From the NCBI GenBank assembly GCA_023055505.1, contig JALIRH010000008.1, positions 1,550,001 through 1,614,000 of the forward strand: a stretch of DNA of 64,000 nt, written 5' to 3'. The stretch is from Callipepla californica brunnescens. Its lineage: Eukaryota; Chordata; Aves; Galliformes; Odontophoridae. The notes beneath the pieces were generated by a model. It was not told the DNA's origin. It was given only the letters and a program-made list of their open reading frames with translations, and made no database searches. Of this stretch, positions 52,272-63,167 are shown piece after piece. How positions within the stretch are numbered: position 1 is the stretch's first letter; every line of letters begins with the position of its first letter. The position numbers were made by a program, and so were the translations under genes.

Positions 52272-53476
52272 ACTAGATTCAATAACCTGAACTTAAGACA
52301 GCTAAATATCAAGTTAGGCTCTCATCACCTGAAAGCCATTGGCCCTATATTATGTTCTAAAAGTCCTGTTGCTTACCATTGTTCTCATCTATTAAAACTC
52401 AAGCAAGATGTTAAGCACAACTTCTCCTATCTTCCAGCTACTGAACTACTGCAAATTCTAACTGTGTGTCTTTGATTTAAAAAATGCAAAATTCAGTGTC
52501 TGGAAACTCAAAGGAAAAAAGAAAACTGAATACAAATCAGCATGGGATCTAAAAAAGGAAATATAAAAATACACACACAGGCTAAGGTTTGACTGTAAGT
52601 GGGGAATGTGTTGTAGGAATACAGTATGTCTTATAGACAAGATGCTAGACAGTACCTGGGCCAAGCAGACCCACCAACTGACAGGGAAAAGCTGTAACTG
52701 ATCCTCCCTGTCTCCGTGAGATGCAAATACCAAACCCGTGCTTAGGAAAGCAAGAATCCAGCACTGCCAGCATATAAACAAGGCCAAAATGTTACTTCAC
52801 CCTTGAACTGCAATGCTTGCCCATGCAAAGTCCTGTGAATATAGTTCCCAATGATGGGGGCATGCTCCAAACTAGTTGGTTAATATTCCACTACATAACT
52901 CATCCCTCTGACTTGCCGGCATTATGATGCACTCTGCTATTCTAGTTATTTCTACACAATACACCAGCCAGACTGAATCAGAAATTGTTTTTAAGTGTCA
53001 ATGGTCTCTGTTTCTGCCAGACTAGGATGGTGTTTGTCAAGGTACCCAAGATGCAGAAAAACACAAACGGGAGATGAATAATACCAAGCATGGCAGTATT
53101 CCCAATTGGGCTGCATATAAGAATGGATTTCTTCTTTGTTTTGCTAAGCCACTGAGCTCTAAAACAAACATGCATACAAACAGGACTTAAGATGCAGTAG
53201 AGGAAGGTAAAAGTTATCCAGAATTCTGCCAAAATCATTAAAAATGCATACATATTATCTGCAGCAGCATACAAATACATCCACTGCCATGTTCTGCTGT
53301 TAACATGACAGTGGTCACAACTAGGTTAAAAAAAATTCTTACAGTTTTCTCCTAATAAGAACTGTTATGGAAAACCACTTTAGGGAGAAGAGGGGGAAAA
53401 CAATAAAAGAAAAAAAATAAAGAATGGCATTTCCATTTGTTTTTGAAAACTGAGATATGGAGCGTTGACATATTCC

Positions 53477-53517
53477 CTACCCTCCCCCTCCTCTTTTTTT
53501 ATTTTATTTTTTTTTAT
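53477..53517. repeat. Pyrimidine/T-rich low-complexity tract
   Basis: CCCTACCCTCCCCCTCCTC runs into T7, ATTTTA and T10. The polypyrimidine strand is plus. It resembles a splice-acceptor tract only in composition, as no exon follows that I can recognise. Confidence 0.75.
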
Positions 53518-54133
53518 CAGTGCAATAAAAAGTCTTCAGAAACTGTTTCTTTCACATCCTCCTTCCCAGTCCCCTTCTATTGCCTCACCATTTTCACAAC
53601 TTTACCCATTTCAGTACGTTAACAGCGGAAGGTGGTGTTTCATTCTCCTTTTGTCCCAAACTTTTCCAAAGCTGGAGAAGTTTTGCAAAGTTTGTGAGAG
53701 AACAGCAATAAAAGTTAGCCTTTTTGGTTGTTTGTTTCGTTGGTTTCCTTTGAGATCCTCTGTTTTTTACATATGTAAAAGTGCAGTTAAAAAAAATGTC
53801 AAATCAGAGGTGCATGTGTCAAGCATCGGGTGGAAGAGAAACAAGATGAAACCAACAGCGTTACCTTTGCAGGAGTACAAAACAAGGAAGAAGAATCCTC
53901 ATCCAGAGAAAAAATACATTTCATATTCTGTCTTTCTGTAAACTGAGGTGCTAATGAATATCACCAGTGCTGTTTCAGAGGGAGTCTTGATGCACTGAGA
54001 ACAACATGGAAGTCACTAAAAGTATCTAAAATTGGTCAAGTTATAAGTTTTTACAAGACTGCCAATGATATTCCTTCAGCTTCCTCTGTGTCAGTGGGAA
54101 AAGACAAGTCTTTGCCAAGGGTCATCTTAACTT

Positions 54134-54380
54134 AGAGAACCACAGACTATCCCATGTTGGAAGGGACCCATAAGGATCATCGTGTCCAACTCTTGGCTCC
54201 ACATTGGACCACCTACAAATGGGACCACATGTCTGACAGCTTTGTCTAGACACTTCTTGAACTCTGGCAAGCTTGGTGCCATGACCACTTCCCTAGTTAG
54301 GTTGTTCCACTGCCTGACCACTCTCTTGGTAAGGAACCTTTTCCTGATATCCAATCTGAACCTCCACTGTCACAGGTTTT
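54134..54380 (-). mobile_element. CR1 LINE fragment, 3' end, 5'-truncated
   Basis: The plus strand carries GTTGGAAGGGACCCATAAGG and ATCATCGTGTCCAACTCTTG, then GGTGCCATGACCACTTCCC and CTTTTCCTGATATCC. The minus strand reads ORF2 C-terminal protein including IRKRFLTKRVVRQWNNL and APSLPEFKKCLDKAV. The wording CACTTCCCTAG and GTCCAACTCTTGG marks yet another CR1 subfamily. The terminal octamer is degraded (GAACCACAGAC). Confidence 0.92.
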
Positions 54381-55507
54381 CATCTAAACATCTGCTCCAG
54401 CAAAGGATAAATCAGCTTCTGAACATGTTTCTCTGTTTGTTGGGAGCCATAGAGGGAGCATTAGTGGCAGCTGTAGCTGGAAACCCAAGTTCAGCTTGCT
54501 AAAGCTAAAGAATAAATCCTACCCTGAGTGACAAAATGAAGAGAACATAACATGGCAGCTTCCTAATGCTACTGACAGCATCAGTATTGCCTGTGGAAAA
54601 AAAGAGCAAAGTGAATCGAGTTTGCCTACAGCTCTGTTTTGCATCTCACTACCAGCTGGTAATAGAAGGACAATGCTTTCAAATCCTAGTGCCACACAGG
54701 GAGATCATCTCAACTGAAAATGCATAGGACTTTTCCTCCTGGGCTTCAGGAAAACAAAACAGCACAAAACACTACAAAAAACCCACCCAGTACTTACAGC
54801 AGATGTACTGGAAGTAGAAAGAAAAACTGAAACAGACCGCAATAAGAGGGTTTCTTCTTCCTTTCCTTTCTTGACTCTCTATGTTCACCCTTCTTCCCTA
54901 CTGTGTCATTATAGCAGGATGGACAATGAAACAAACCCCGTAAACCTTTAAAAACACACCTGAGTTTTGTTTGTTTGTTTTTTAATTTTTGAAAAAGAAG
55001 AATTATCAATAAAATCCATGGTTTTCTTAGTGCACAAATGCTAGTATTTTCCCTTTGTTCTCACCATCCACTGGGCACCATGCAGTCCTCGTGCTGCTCT
55101 GAGGTGGCAGTGGCAGGAGCCCACCAGCCTGGGATCTGCACTCAGAGCAGTGCTATGCAGCACAGAAGCCTGACAGCTTGCCACCTGTAGCCAGCCGCAG
55201 GGAGTTCTGCTATAAGGTAGGGGGATGAGAGCCTGCTCCTTTGTCCAAGTAATGCAGATGGAGAAAGAGTTCTGAACAAAGGGATCAGCCCCTTTCTGTG
55301 CTGCTCCACAACCTGACATACCCCTGAATGCACAGCAAGGGCTGCATGCAACAGCTGCCCACAAAAAAAGCTGTCTGAGTAAAGGTGGTAGCTAGCTTTA
55401 CTTATTTTGTAGGAATTTATTTTATAGGAATATCTTATTTAGAGCTTCATTTTAATTCCTTCTTTAAAGTAACAAGTAATTAAAATAAAGCTCTAAATAA
55501 GATAAAA
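54381..55507. other. Non-coding DNA ending in a foldback
   Basis: About 1.1 kb. The stretch 55040-55370 is GC-richer than its flanks and open on the minus strand (55041-55364, 107 codons), but no protein family is recognised. A short TTTG repeat is at 54966-54980. The last 72 bp form the inverted repeat listed at 55432-55503. Confidence 0.5.
55432..55503. repeat. 26-bp near-perfect inverted repeat (foldback)
   Basis: The left arm is 55432-55457 and the right arm 55478-55503. They are reverse complements at 25 of 26 positions around a 20-base spacer (55458-55477). The arms are AT-rich and begin ATCTTATTTAGAGCTT. The right arm stops four bases before the 3' end of the minus-strand CR1 at 55508. 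An arm this long is not expected by chance. It may be a miniature DNA-transposon relic, an inverted duplication made during repair or reverse transcription, or a hairpin RNA stem. Confidence 0.9.
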
Positions 55508-56266
55508 GGATCATAGAATCACAGGATTTTTTGAGCTGGAAGGGACCCCAAGGATCATCAATTTCCAACCCTTCTGCCACAGGCAGACTGCCAGCCACTG
55601 TATTAAGCGCTAGATCAGATTGCCCAGGGCCCCATCCAGCTTGGCCTTAATCATCTCAAGGTACACAGGTTAGGGTCAATCACAACCTCTCTGTGCAGCC
55701 TGTGCCAGTGCCTCACCACTCTCTCAGTAAAGAACTTCTCCCTGACATCTAATCTAAATCTCCCCTCCTTTTCCTTAAAACCATTCCCCCTTCTCCTATC
55801 ACTACCTGTGTAAAAAGTTGATTCCCTCATGTTTATAAATTCCCTTTAAATATCATAAGGCTGCAATAAGGTCTACCCACAGCCTTCTCTTTTCCAGGCT
55901 TAACAAACCCAAGCTCCCTCAACTTGTTTCCATAGGAGAGGTGCTCTAGCCCTTGGATCATCTTTTTGGTCCTCCTCTGAACACTGCTAAAGCTCCGCAT
56001 CTTTCCTGTGTTGGGAGCTCCAGGTCTGAACACAGTACTGCAGATGGGGCCTCATGAGGGCAGAGTGGAGAGGGATAATCCCCTCCCTAGCTCTGCTGGC
56101 CACCCATCTTCTGATGGAACCATTGGCCTTCCGGGCTGCAAGCACATATTGCTGGCTCATGTTCACTTTTTCTTCAGTGTTGTTTCCTAAGTCCTTCTCA
56201 GCAGGGCTGCTCTCAAGGAGTTCTTCTCCTAGTTTGTATATGCAACCAAGATTAACCTGATCCATG
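55508..56266 (-). mobile_element. CR1 LINE, 3' 760 bp with degraded ORF2
   Basis: Opens with GGATCATAGAATCACAGG and GAGCTGGAAGGGACCCC and runs about 760 bp toward the element's 5' side. Minus-strand frames keep the C-terminal third of the CR1 reverse transcriptase: KLGEELLESSPAEKDLG, NMSQQYVLAARKAN and [15 protein letters not shown] in 55987-56265. In another frame, [19 protein letters not shown] lies within 55833-56033. At least one frameshift separates these, so the protein is dead. The catalytic FADD motif lies outside the preserved part. The 5' break is near CTGATCCATGG (about 56266). Confidence 0.95.
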
Positions 56267-59200
56267 GAAAAACTTGCATGATAATCATCATCCTAGCAAG
56301 AAAAAGGCTATGCAAATTCAGTTCACCAGAAGAATAAAAAATGTACATCAACAATAACTGCTCCTAAAATTGGGTATTTCACTTGGACATGCAGCATATT
56401 CCAGCAGAAGGATGATGTTGAGGACACACACTGCGTTGACAGCATTCAGTTGTATTCAGGAAACCAGTCTTGTACTCCTATCGTGGCCCAATGCGTGGCT
56501 TCACATTTCACGCTTTAACACCCTCACCTCTTCAGGTGAAGATAGAATGCATTGTTCTGCAGAAACCTAGCAACAACTTCTAATGATAAAGACAATTGTT
56601 CTGCGTTTGAGGTAGTGGTATTAATCAGGATCTTCAGGAAAGAAATGGGAATGAAGGTTATGAGGACCTAAGGTAACAGCAAAAGCAAGAGATTAATCCT
56701 TGACATACAAGGGGTCAACCAAAGCTGCAAAGAGTGCAGAATAATGAGGACTTCCCTGTGGCTGAGGCAGAGAGCACTGCTGTCACCACTAGACAAGCTG
56801 CTACAGACCAAGAGCATATCTTTAACTGATGTTCCCACAGGGCCACTGATCTCCTTGCTCGTTTTTGGGATTCCAGGACCTCGTGGTCTCAAAGACATAA
56901 CCCCAAGTGCTCACAGCTGCAGCCAGTCTCAGGGACTGCAGGCAGTGAGCACCAGAGCTGCAGGAGCCAGAGCACTGCCACATCAAATTAGGGAAACAGA
57001 TGTGAGATTTCTGGGGTTTGGCTTAATCTGAATTCCAGCTCTTTATCTGGAGAATGAGAACACCCACCATCCTGACACCTAACAGATGAGCTGAGGATCA
57101 ATTAGCACTGTGAAAATCTCCTCTCCAAATGAGTACCACAGAATGGCCATAAGGAAATCGATACTTCTCTATTCAGGATAAGATGTGAACAGCATGCAAT
57201 AAGTACAGCACAGAGGAACAAGGCTGAAAGGAAGAGATGGGCAGTCCTCTGAAGAGGAGCAGCATTTGCAGACACAAGGGCAACCAACTTAAGGTAGCAA
57301 GTAGGCTTCAGCTCTTGCAATCTTGCACCCTTGGCAATGTTCACTTTTTTCTGACAGACCTTGAGAAGCAGAGGGCTGCTCTGACCACAGGTGTGTGCAT
57401 CTCATCTAGATAGACAGGTCTTGATGTCACCAGTGCTGCCACATGATGTCAAAGGCCATGGAAAGCAATACAGTTCTGAGGCTTACAAGCTGCTGGCAGA
57501 AGGCTTGATTTAAAGGTGACAAAAAGACATGGCTAGTGATCAAAGTGGCTGCAGCAGCTTCCAGGGACATCTGTTCTGTGATTAGAAGTCAGCACATCCA
57601 GAGGAAGATGAGGTATATTGTCCCAGGAGTAACAATGGCCTGAAGCCTTTAGGAAAATCAGTGAGCCCAGGCTCATAGCACCCACTGTTTTGGCAGGGTC
57701 TGAAAATAACACTCTGTCCACAACCGAATTCTGTCAGTGTGGTGGCAACGGTAAATTCATTTTGCAGATGTGTGCACCTCCCTGACTGAGGGGCTTAGAA
57801 CTTGCAGAATTTTATTTTATTTTTTATGATAATCTTAGGAGAAAAGAGGACCTGCAGGAATGGAGTGTTAGAAAACCCCAGTTACCAAACTGGATAAAAA
57901 TTCTTGTTACCATTGGTAGCTTCCATTCAAACTCAGAAGCTACTTTTCAGGGTTGCTGCAAATTGTATTAGTAATAATGTCAAACAACTCTTGATCTGTT
58001 GTACCTTTGGGCTTAGCTTTTCCTACAACCCCAGCCACAAAATTCAAACTCCTGGAGTCCATGTGTCTTGTGTTTGCTGAGTGTATTTAAAGATCCATGT
58101 AGATTCCACCAGTTAAAGTCATATGCTATATAGGCACAATGCTAACTGTGACATGGAACACGTTGCAAAGCATGAAGCTCAAGAGTAATCATCTACCTTA
58201 AGAACTTGTAACCCCAACAGTACAATAGATTTTTAATATTTCTGGTGGGGAACATGGTTAATGTGCATGCATTCTAGACAAAATCGTTCAGAAACAGCGG
58301 GTGTAAACTTCAGACATCTGTACAACTTTTGGAGTACATAATCTCGCTGCATTAAAGGTACCACTGCTCTGCACAGAACAGCCTCCAAGCCCAAGGAGTC
58401 CCCATCTTCCTATATGGCTGTTACAATCTTTCAGTCTTCACATGAATGGATGCACAGCCATTGGGTTCTTAGACAACCCAGTGTTATCTTCAGGGATGCT
58501 GATTTATGAGGAACAAAATAATTACATTTTGATTTAAACCCAAGAGTATTTCAAGTATTGCAATTCAAGCAAAGTATTTTGGGATGTCACAAGCTTGTAG
58601 CATAGTATAGATCTGTGTGTGCTTGAGAATCAATTATAATTAATATAACAACAAGTGCCAAGTGTTGTTCAAGCATATTTAACTCTCAAGTCCTGTTGGG
58701 GTTGTTATAAAGTGACTCAAGTTCAGACAAAAAAATCCTGTGACTCCTGCAATTACTTCCCAGCATTTTGTTTTGTTTTACATAACATGTAAAGCTACAT
58801 ATCTAACAATTGGTCTATTATTTTCAAAGGAACTTCAGCAAATGTGCTGGTCCTGCAGATACTCTGGCAAAAAGAAGCATTACTTACCTTTCTGGAACTG
58901 CCTATTCTGGGAAAGGGTGTCTGTTAGTCGTGGCTCCATACCAAGGCTTCCAGGACTTGTATTCACCTCCTTGCTTTGCTGGAGTTTCTGGATTATATAT
59001 ATATTTTAATTCCATCTCAGACTAGAGTCTAAGGAAAGAAAGCAACATGCTTCTGGCTTAAGAGATCTAATTCGTACTATACTGACTTCAGCAATAACCT
59101 CTCATGGTTTCCATATTCAGCCTGTCTCAATAACTATGAATAGTTTGCTTACCTCAGAAATAATAAGCTGTGTTTTCTAAAAGTAAACTCTTCTTAATGT

Positions 59201-59523
59201 AAGATTCATTCTGGTGCCTGAATAAAGGAACCTGACCAGGTCACATAGTGATCAAAGCCAGATCAATTCCACGATTGTGAACTCTTACAGCATAAGACTA
59301 GCTTATGCCAAAATCATAGATTTACCAATAAAATTCAATTGATCTATGCTGCCTTGATCATTTGAATTTGTCCCAAATAAAGCAGATGTGATCAAAATTT
59401 AAAGCAGAAGTTTGAAAATCCTTATCCCACTCTGACTCAATTAGACATAACACTTTTTCACACCTTGTGGATCACAAGAGCTCCACGAATTCAACCATGA
59501 ACCACTTCTTCCCAAGTTGAAGT
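56267..59523. other. 3.3 kb of non-coding DNA between two CR1 pieces
   Basis: No gene or known repeat is recognised. Frames such as 56668-56898 (minus) and 56744-57031 (plus) overlap on opposite strands and look like chance. If the flanking CR1 pieces were once one element, this segment would be an insertion within it. I saw no terminal repeats at its ends that would show how it arrived. Confidence 0.5.
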
Positions 59524-60265
59524 CATCGCAAACTTACTGAGGGTGCACTCTTGCCTATGCCATCAATAAAGGTATTAAATAGGACAGGCCCCAGTAGTGA
59601 CCCCTGGGGAACACTACTCATGACCAGACACTACACTCTGGGCACAGCCATCCAGCCAGTTCTTTATCCAGCAAAGAGTATATCTGTCCATGCCATGGGC
59701 TGCTCGCTTCTCCAGGATAGTACTGTGGGAGACAGAGTCAAAGGCTTTGCTGAAGTCTAGGTAGACTACATCAACAGCCTTTTACACCAGGTGGGTCACC
59801 TGTTCGTTGAAGGAGATAAGGATAATCAAGCAAAACCTGCCTTTCATGAACACATACTGGCTGGGCCTGATCCCCAGATTGTCTTACATATGCCATGATA
59901 TCACAGTCAAGATGGTCTGTTCCATCTTGGTCCTCATTTCCAACCCTCCCTGGAACTGAGGTCAGGCTGACAGGTCTGTTCTTCCCTGGATCCTCTTCGC
60001 AACACTTCTTATAGATGGGAGTTACATTAGCAAGTCTCTTGTCATCCAAGACCTCCCCACTTGACCAGGTCTGCTGGTAGATGGTGGGAAGAGCAGCTTG
60101 GCAGTCACCTCTGCCAGCTCCCTCAGCACCCTTGCGTGGATCCCATCTGGCCCCGTGGACTTGTGACAGTCCGGGTGGAAACATAGTAGTGCTGCTTCTG
60201 CAATTTGTATCACATTGCTCAGTGAGGATGGTATGCTATCTGAAATAATTTTATTCCCTGAGTTT
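59524..60265 (-). mobile_element. CR1 LINE, internal RT region of ORF2, degraded
   Basis: This piece has no 3' UTR. It is an internal section of ORF2, the endonuclease/reverse-transcriptase protein of CR1. Reading the minus strand from about 60170 down, one sees HPDCHKSTGPDGIHARVL, then RLANVTPIYKKCCEEDPG and RPVSLTSVPGRV. Near 59600 comes the conserved RT block VPQGSLLGPVLFN, and at the left edge TLSKFA, just where the catalytic Asp-Asp should follow. Frame changes between the blocks show at least two indels. The sequence upstream of the HKSTGPDGIH block (60180-60265) is more diverged, so the right boundary is approximate. Confidence 0.92.
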
Positions 60266-60772
60266 CTCATCCACAACTATCACACATTCACACATCCTGA
60301 GAACTACTGTCTGAGTAGTGGGATACAGCCTTTCCTACCATCTACTTAATCCAATTTCATACTAGTTTTAGGAGATCAGAGCGGCATAAAGAAGCCAGAG
60401 TTTAACAATTAACTTGATTCCTCCTCTCTCCACTACTTTTAATTTTAAATTAAACATACTTCCTGACACGGTCTAATTCCTCTGTTAGTTCTAACCTTTA
60501 TTTCTTTCCTTGTTGGCCCAGCAGGAGAGAGAAAGTAAATGAACATCTGTGAATGTGCCTCCTTGCTGTTGCTACAGTTGATGCCAATTCTTCCCTTCTT
60601 ACCACTCAACTAAATGGCCAGCTGGCTCTCCTTCTCAGAGAGTATCTCACAAGCTGTTTGACACACAGGTTGTAATGTGTGGTATGAATTTATGCAGTCA
60701 CTGTCGTGAAGGAAATTAAGGATTCTAAACTGAGAGAAGTCCTGCTTATCTCAAGGTACTGCTCAGGCAGCA

Positions 60773-60806
<34 letters not shown>

Positions 60807-61164
60807 CATGCCCCAGGTGATATCTACTGCTTCAAATTGCCTCTAAAAGTTATTGCATCTAAAAATAGCCAGTTACCTCATCCCTGTGATGTTAACAATC
60901 CCCATCAGAAAACAGCTTCTGAGCGGTAGCTATGTTCTAATGTCTTTCTCCTTCCTCCCATTTCTAGTATATCTGATATATAAGCCAGAAAGCTCTCACA
61001 TCCATTTTACCATGAGTACAAGTACTAAAATTAATGCTTGCCTGTGCTATGCACCTATAAAAGGTAATACTAGCCAGGTTACCAGAGATAATTGTCATTA
61101 CTGCCAAATGAGCCGGCAGTCATAACCTCAAGCCTCCTTAAACACTATTTGTCCTTCATGACCT
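60266..61164. other. Non-coding DNA with long poly-A tract
   Basis: About 900 bp of unique AT-rich sequence containing a 32-A run at 60774-60805. The frame at 60853-61125 (plus, 90 codons) is not recognised. No other element is seen. Confidence 0.5.
60774..60805. repeat. Poly-A tract (32 A)
   Basis: Thirty-two consecutive A following CAGGCAGCAC and preceding GCATGCCCC. CR1 does not end in poly-A and birds have few poly-A retroposed copies. No AATAAA signal precedes it within view, so a simple repeat is the default reading. Confidence 0.9.
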
Positions 61165-61480
61165 CAGCAGCTCCTCACACACCTTGCTCCTAGACTCTTC
61201 ATCACATGTTGCTCTCCCTTGGGTGCTCTCTAATTGCTTTATGTCCTTCCTAAATTGTGACACCCAAACCACACCGAGTGCTTGAGGTAAGGCTGTGCAG
61301 TGCAGTGTGGAGTGGACCCTCAGGGTACGGTTGGCCCTTTTGGCTTCAGGGCACACTGCTGGCTTAGATTTAACTTGCCATCAGCCAGAACCCCCAGACT
61401 CCTTTCCGCAGGGATGCTCTCCAACCTCTTGTCCCCCAGTCTGTACACAGAGGCGGGACTGCTTCGACTGCCAAAAGCAG
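61165..61480 (-). mobile_element. CR1 LINE fragment, ORF2 interior, with internal deletion
   Basis: The plus strand shows CAGCTCCTCACACACCTTG, TAATTGCTTTATGTCC and TACGGTTGGCCCTTTTGGC, then GGGATGCTCTCCAACC. On the minus strand RLGDKRLESIPAERSLG and LADGKLNLSQQCALK are visible, and in a second frame QFRKDIKQLE and RATCDEESRSKVCEELL. It lacks both the CR1 3' UTR and the 5' part. The block between the QQCAL and QFRKDI portions is shorter than usual (near 61297-61325), which points to an internal deletion. It overlaps in ORF position with the copy at 55508-56266, so it is an independent insertion and appears older. Confidence 0.88.
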
Positions 61481-63167
61481 AACTTCCCAATATACAGCCA
61501 TTTCACAGATCATCATTCACAGCACAGTCTTCGGGAAAGAAAGAACCTGCTGTATGAGATAGGGTTAGAGAAAAGGAGAAATAAGTTTGTGGCACTGTAA
61601 CATAAACTATTCTATTCTGCTCAACTAGTGGTTTGGTTGGAGCAACCTTCACATCTATTCTCCGCCTCGAATTACCTGCTATGGAGAAAGCATCCATTAA
61701 AGTGCTGTGAAAATCATCTCTTGGGTCACACCTGAAACCATAAGATGGAGTACTCTATTGCGCTTCTATTGCAGTTTCTTTTTGCTGCACTATACCTCAT
61801 TGCAAATTCCTTGAAAATCTATTCCGGTGTGATATACTCCGGGTCCATTACTGCACTATGCTAGCTGCAAATAAAAGCCATTCTTTTCTTCTCCTCCCTA
61901 TCCCCAGCCACAGTAATCCCAAGAGAGCTACTCTTCATGCTGCTTGTCTGCTAGTTTCAAGAAAAAAATAATTTACTGTACGAGCTATAATTCTTTGAAG
62001 GCTGAAGTGAATCCTAAGGGCATAGTCTTCCACCAATAAATGACACATCAGGCTACCTGTCCCGAAAGAATTAAAAGATATTCCACATTTACAATCACAC
62101 CTATGTATAAAAGTTACTTTTTAATTTCCTTTTTCTGCATAGCCATCCTTCATGTTTTTATACTCATCGCTACGGAAGCTTCCAGTGTTTCATTTGCAGA
62201 GATGACATCCACTGCATATGAAATTGAGTGCTGACTGCTTTTCAGAATATACATGATTATACTTCCAGGACGTTCCTGCTCTTTTATTGGCCCCTCTAGT
62301 AATATTCTTTCCGTAGATATCCTTGCACTTTCCATACCAACTGGATGGTTCCTGAATTATTGATGAATCCATTTCCACCATGATCCCCATATGAAATAGA
62401 GGTCTACAAATGATCAGAACACTGCAAATAAGCATTTTATTTTTAGAGTCAATAGCAGAGATGTCTTGACAGTAGGTAATATTATTAGTCAATTAACACA
62501 CAATAGATTAATGAAACCAAAAAAACACCATGTTAAACCTACTACAATATAATGCAACATTTCTATAACATAAATTTGAACTAAAAGTTGTTAATATGAT
62601 ACTGACATATTGTTAAGGAGCTTTATACACTGTTCAGTTAGGTTTACACAGCAACTTAAGCATTTTCCCACTGCTGTTTCCCCCACCTCCTCCCCCAGAA
62701 ATATGTTAAAAAGGGAGAAATGGGTTTAATATTTCTGGTAAAATATGGATTGTATTCAGTTTCTGCAAAATCTGCACTCAGATGGCAAGAATAAGATGCC
62801 ACAACAAGCAACATCGTTCATCACCAATGTAGATTAATGCTTTATATTATGCTTCCTTTGCTGTTCTGGGCATTGAGAAAAATGTGCTTATTTCTCTGCC
62901 CTATAAAATCTCAGATAGACTAATTGAGCATGTTTAATCTAAAAACAAAAGGCTACTTATGATAAATTTGGAAGCAGCAGTCCACTCATACGGTATCTAC
63001 TTTTATTTTTGAGTACAACTATACAAGTATAACCAATCACTAAAATCTGTACTACTAAGAAATATATCCAGTCAAAACTGTTGTATAGGCAAAGACCTTA
63101 TTTGCAGATGTATTTTCACACCTAAAATTCCATTAATTTCAATATATACCTGTATTTGGTATGTAGA
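61481..63167. other. Unique AT-rich non-coding DNA
   Basis: About 1.7 kb with no recognisable gene, repeat or RNA. Opposed frames at 62040-62234 (plus) and 62150-62492 (minus) are short and unmatched. Confidence 0.55.

Larger units (their letters stand above)
47236..54133. other. Unique non-coding DNA, no gene recognised
   Basis: About 6.9 kb with no CR1, LTR or recognisable exon. The longest frame is 53465-53941 (plus, 158 codons). It begins inside a T-rich low-complexity run, which explains its Phe-rich start, and matches no family I know. Opposed frames near 49949-50242 are of chance length. A/C-rich and T-rich low-complexity tracts lie at 52229-52271 and 53477-53517. Confidence 0.5.

Noticed and set aside
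53477..53517. Polypyrimidine tract considered as a splice acceptor
   Set aside because: An AG follows, but the downstream sequence shows no recognisable exon or donor, and T-rich runs of this sort are common in the window.
53465..53941. 158-codon plus-strand frame, the longest in the window
   Set aside because: It starts inside a T-rich low-complexity tract that gives a Phe/Leu-rich, membrane-like start. The rest has no recognisable domain, and its length is within chance expectation for 64 kb on both strands.
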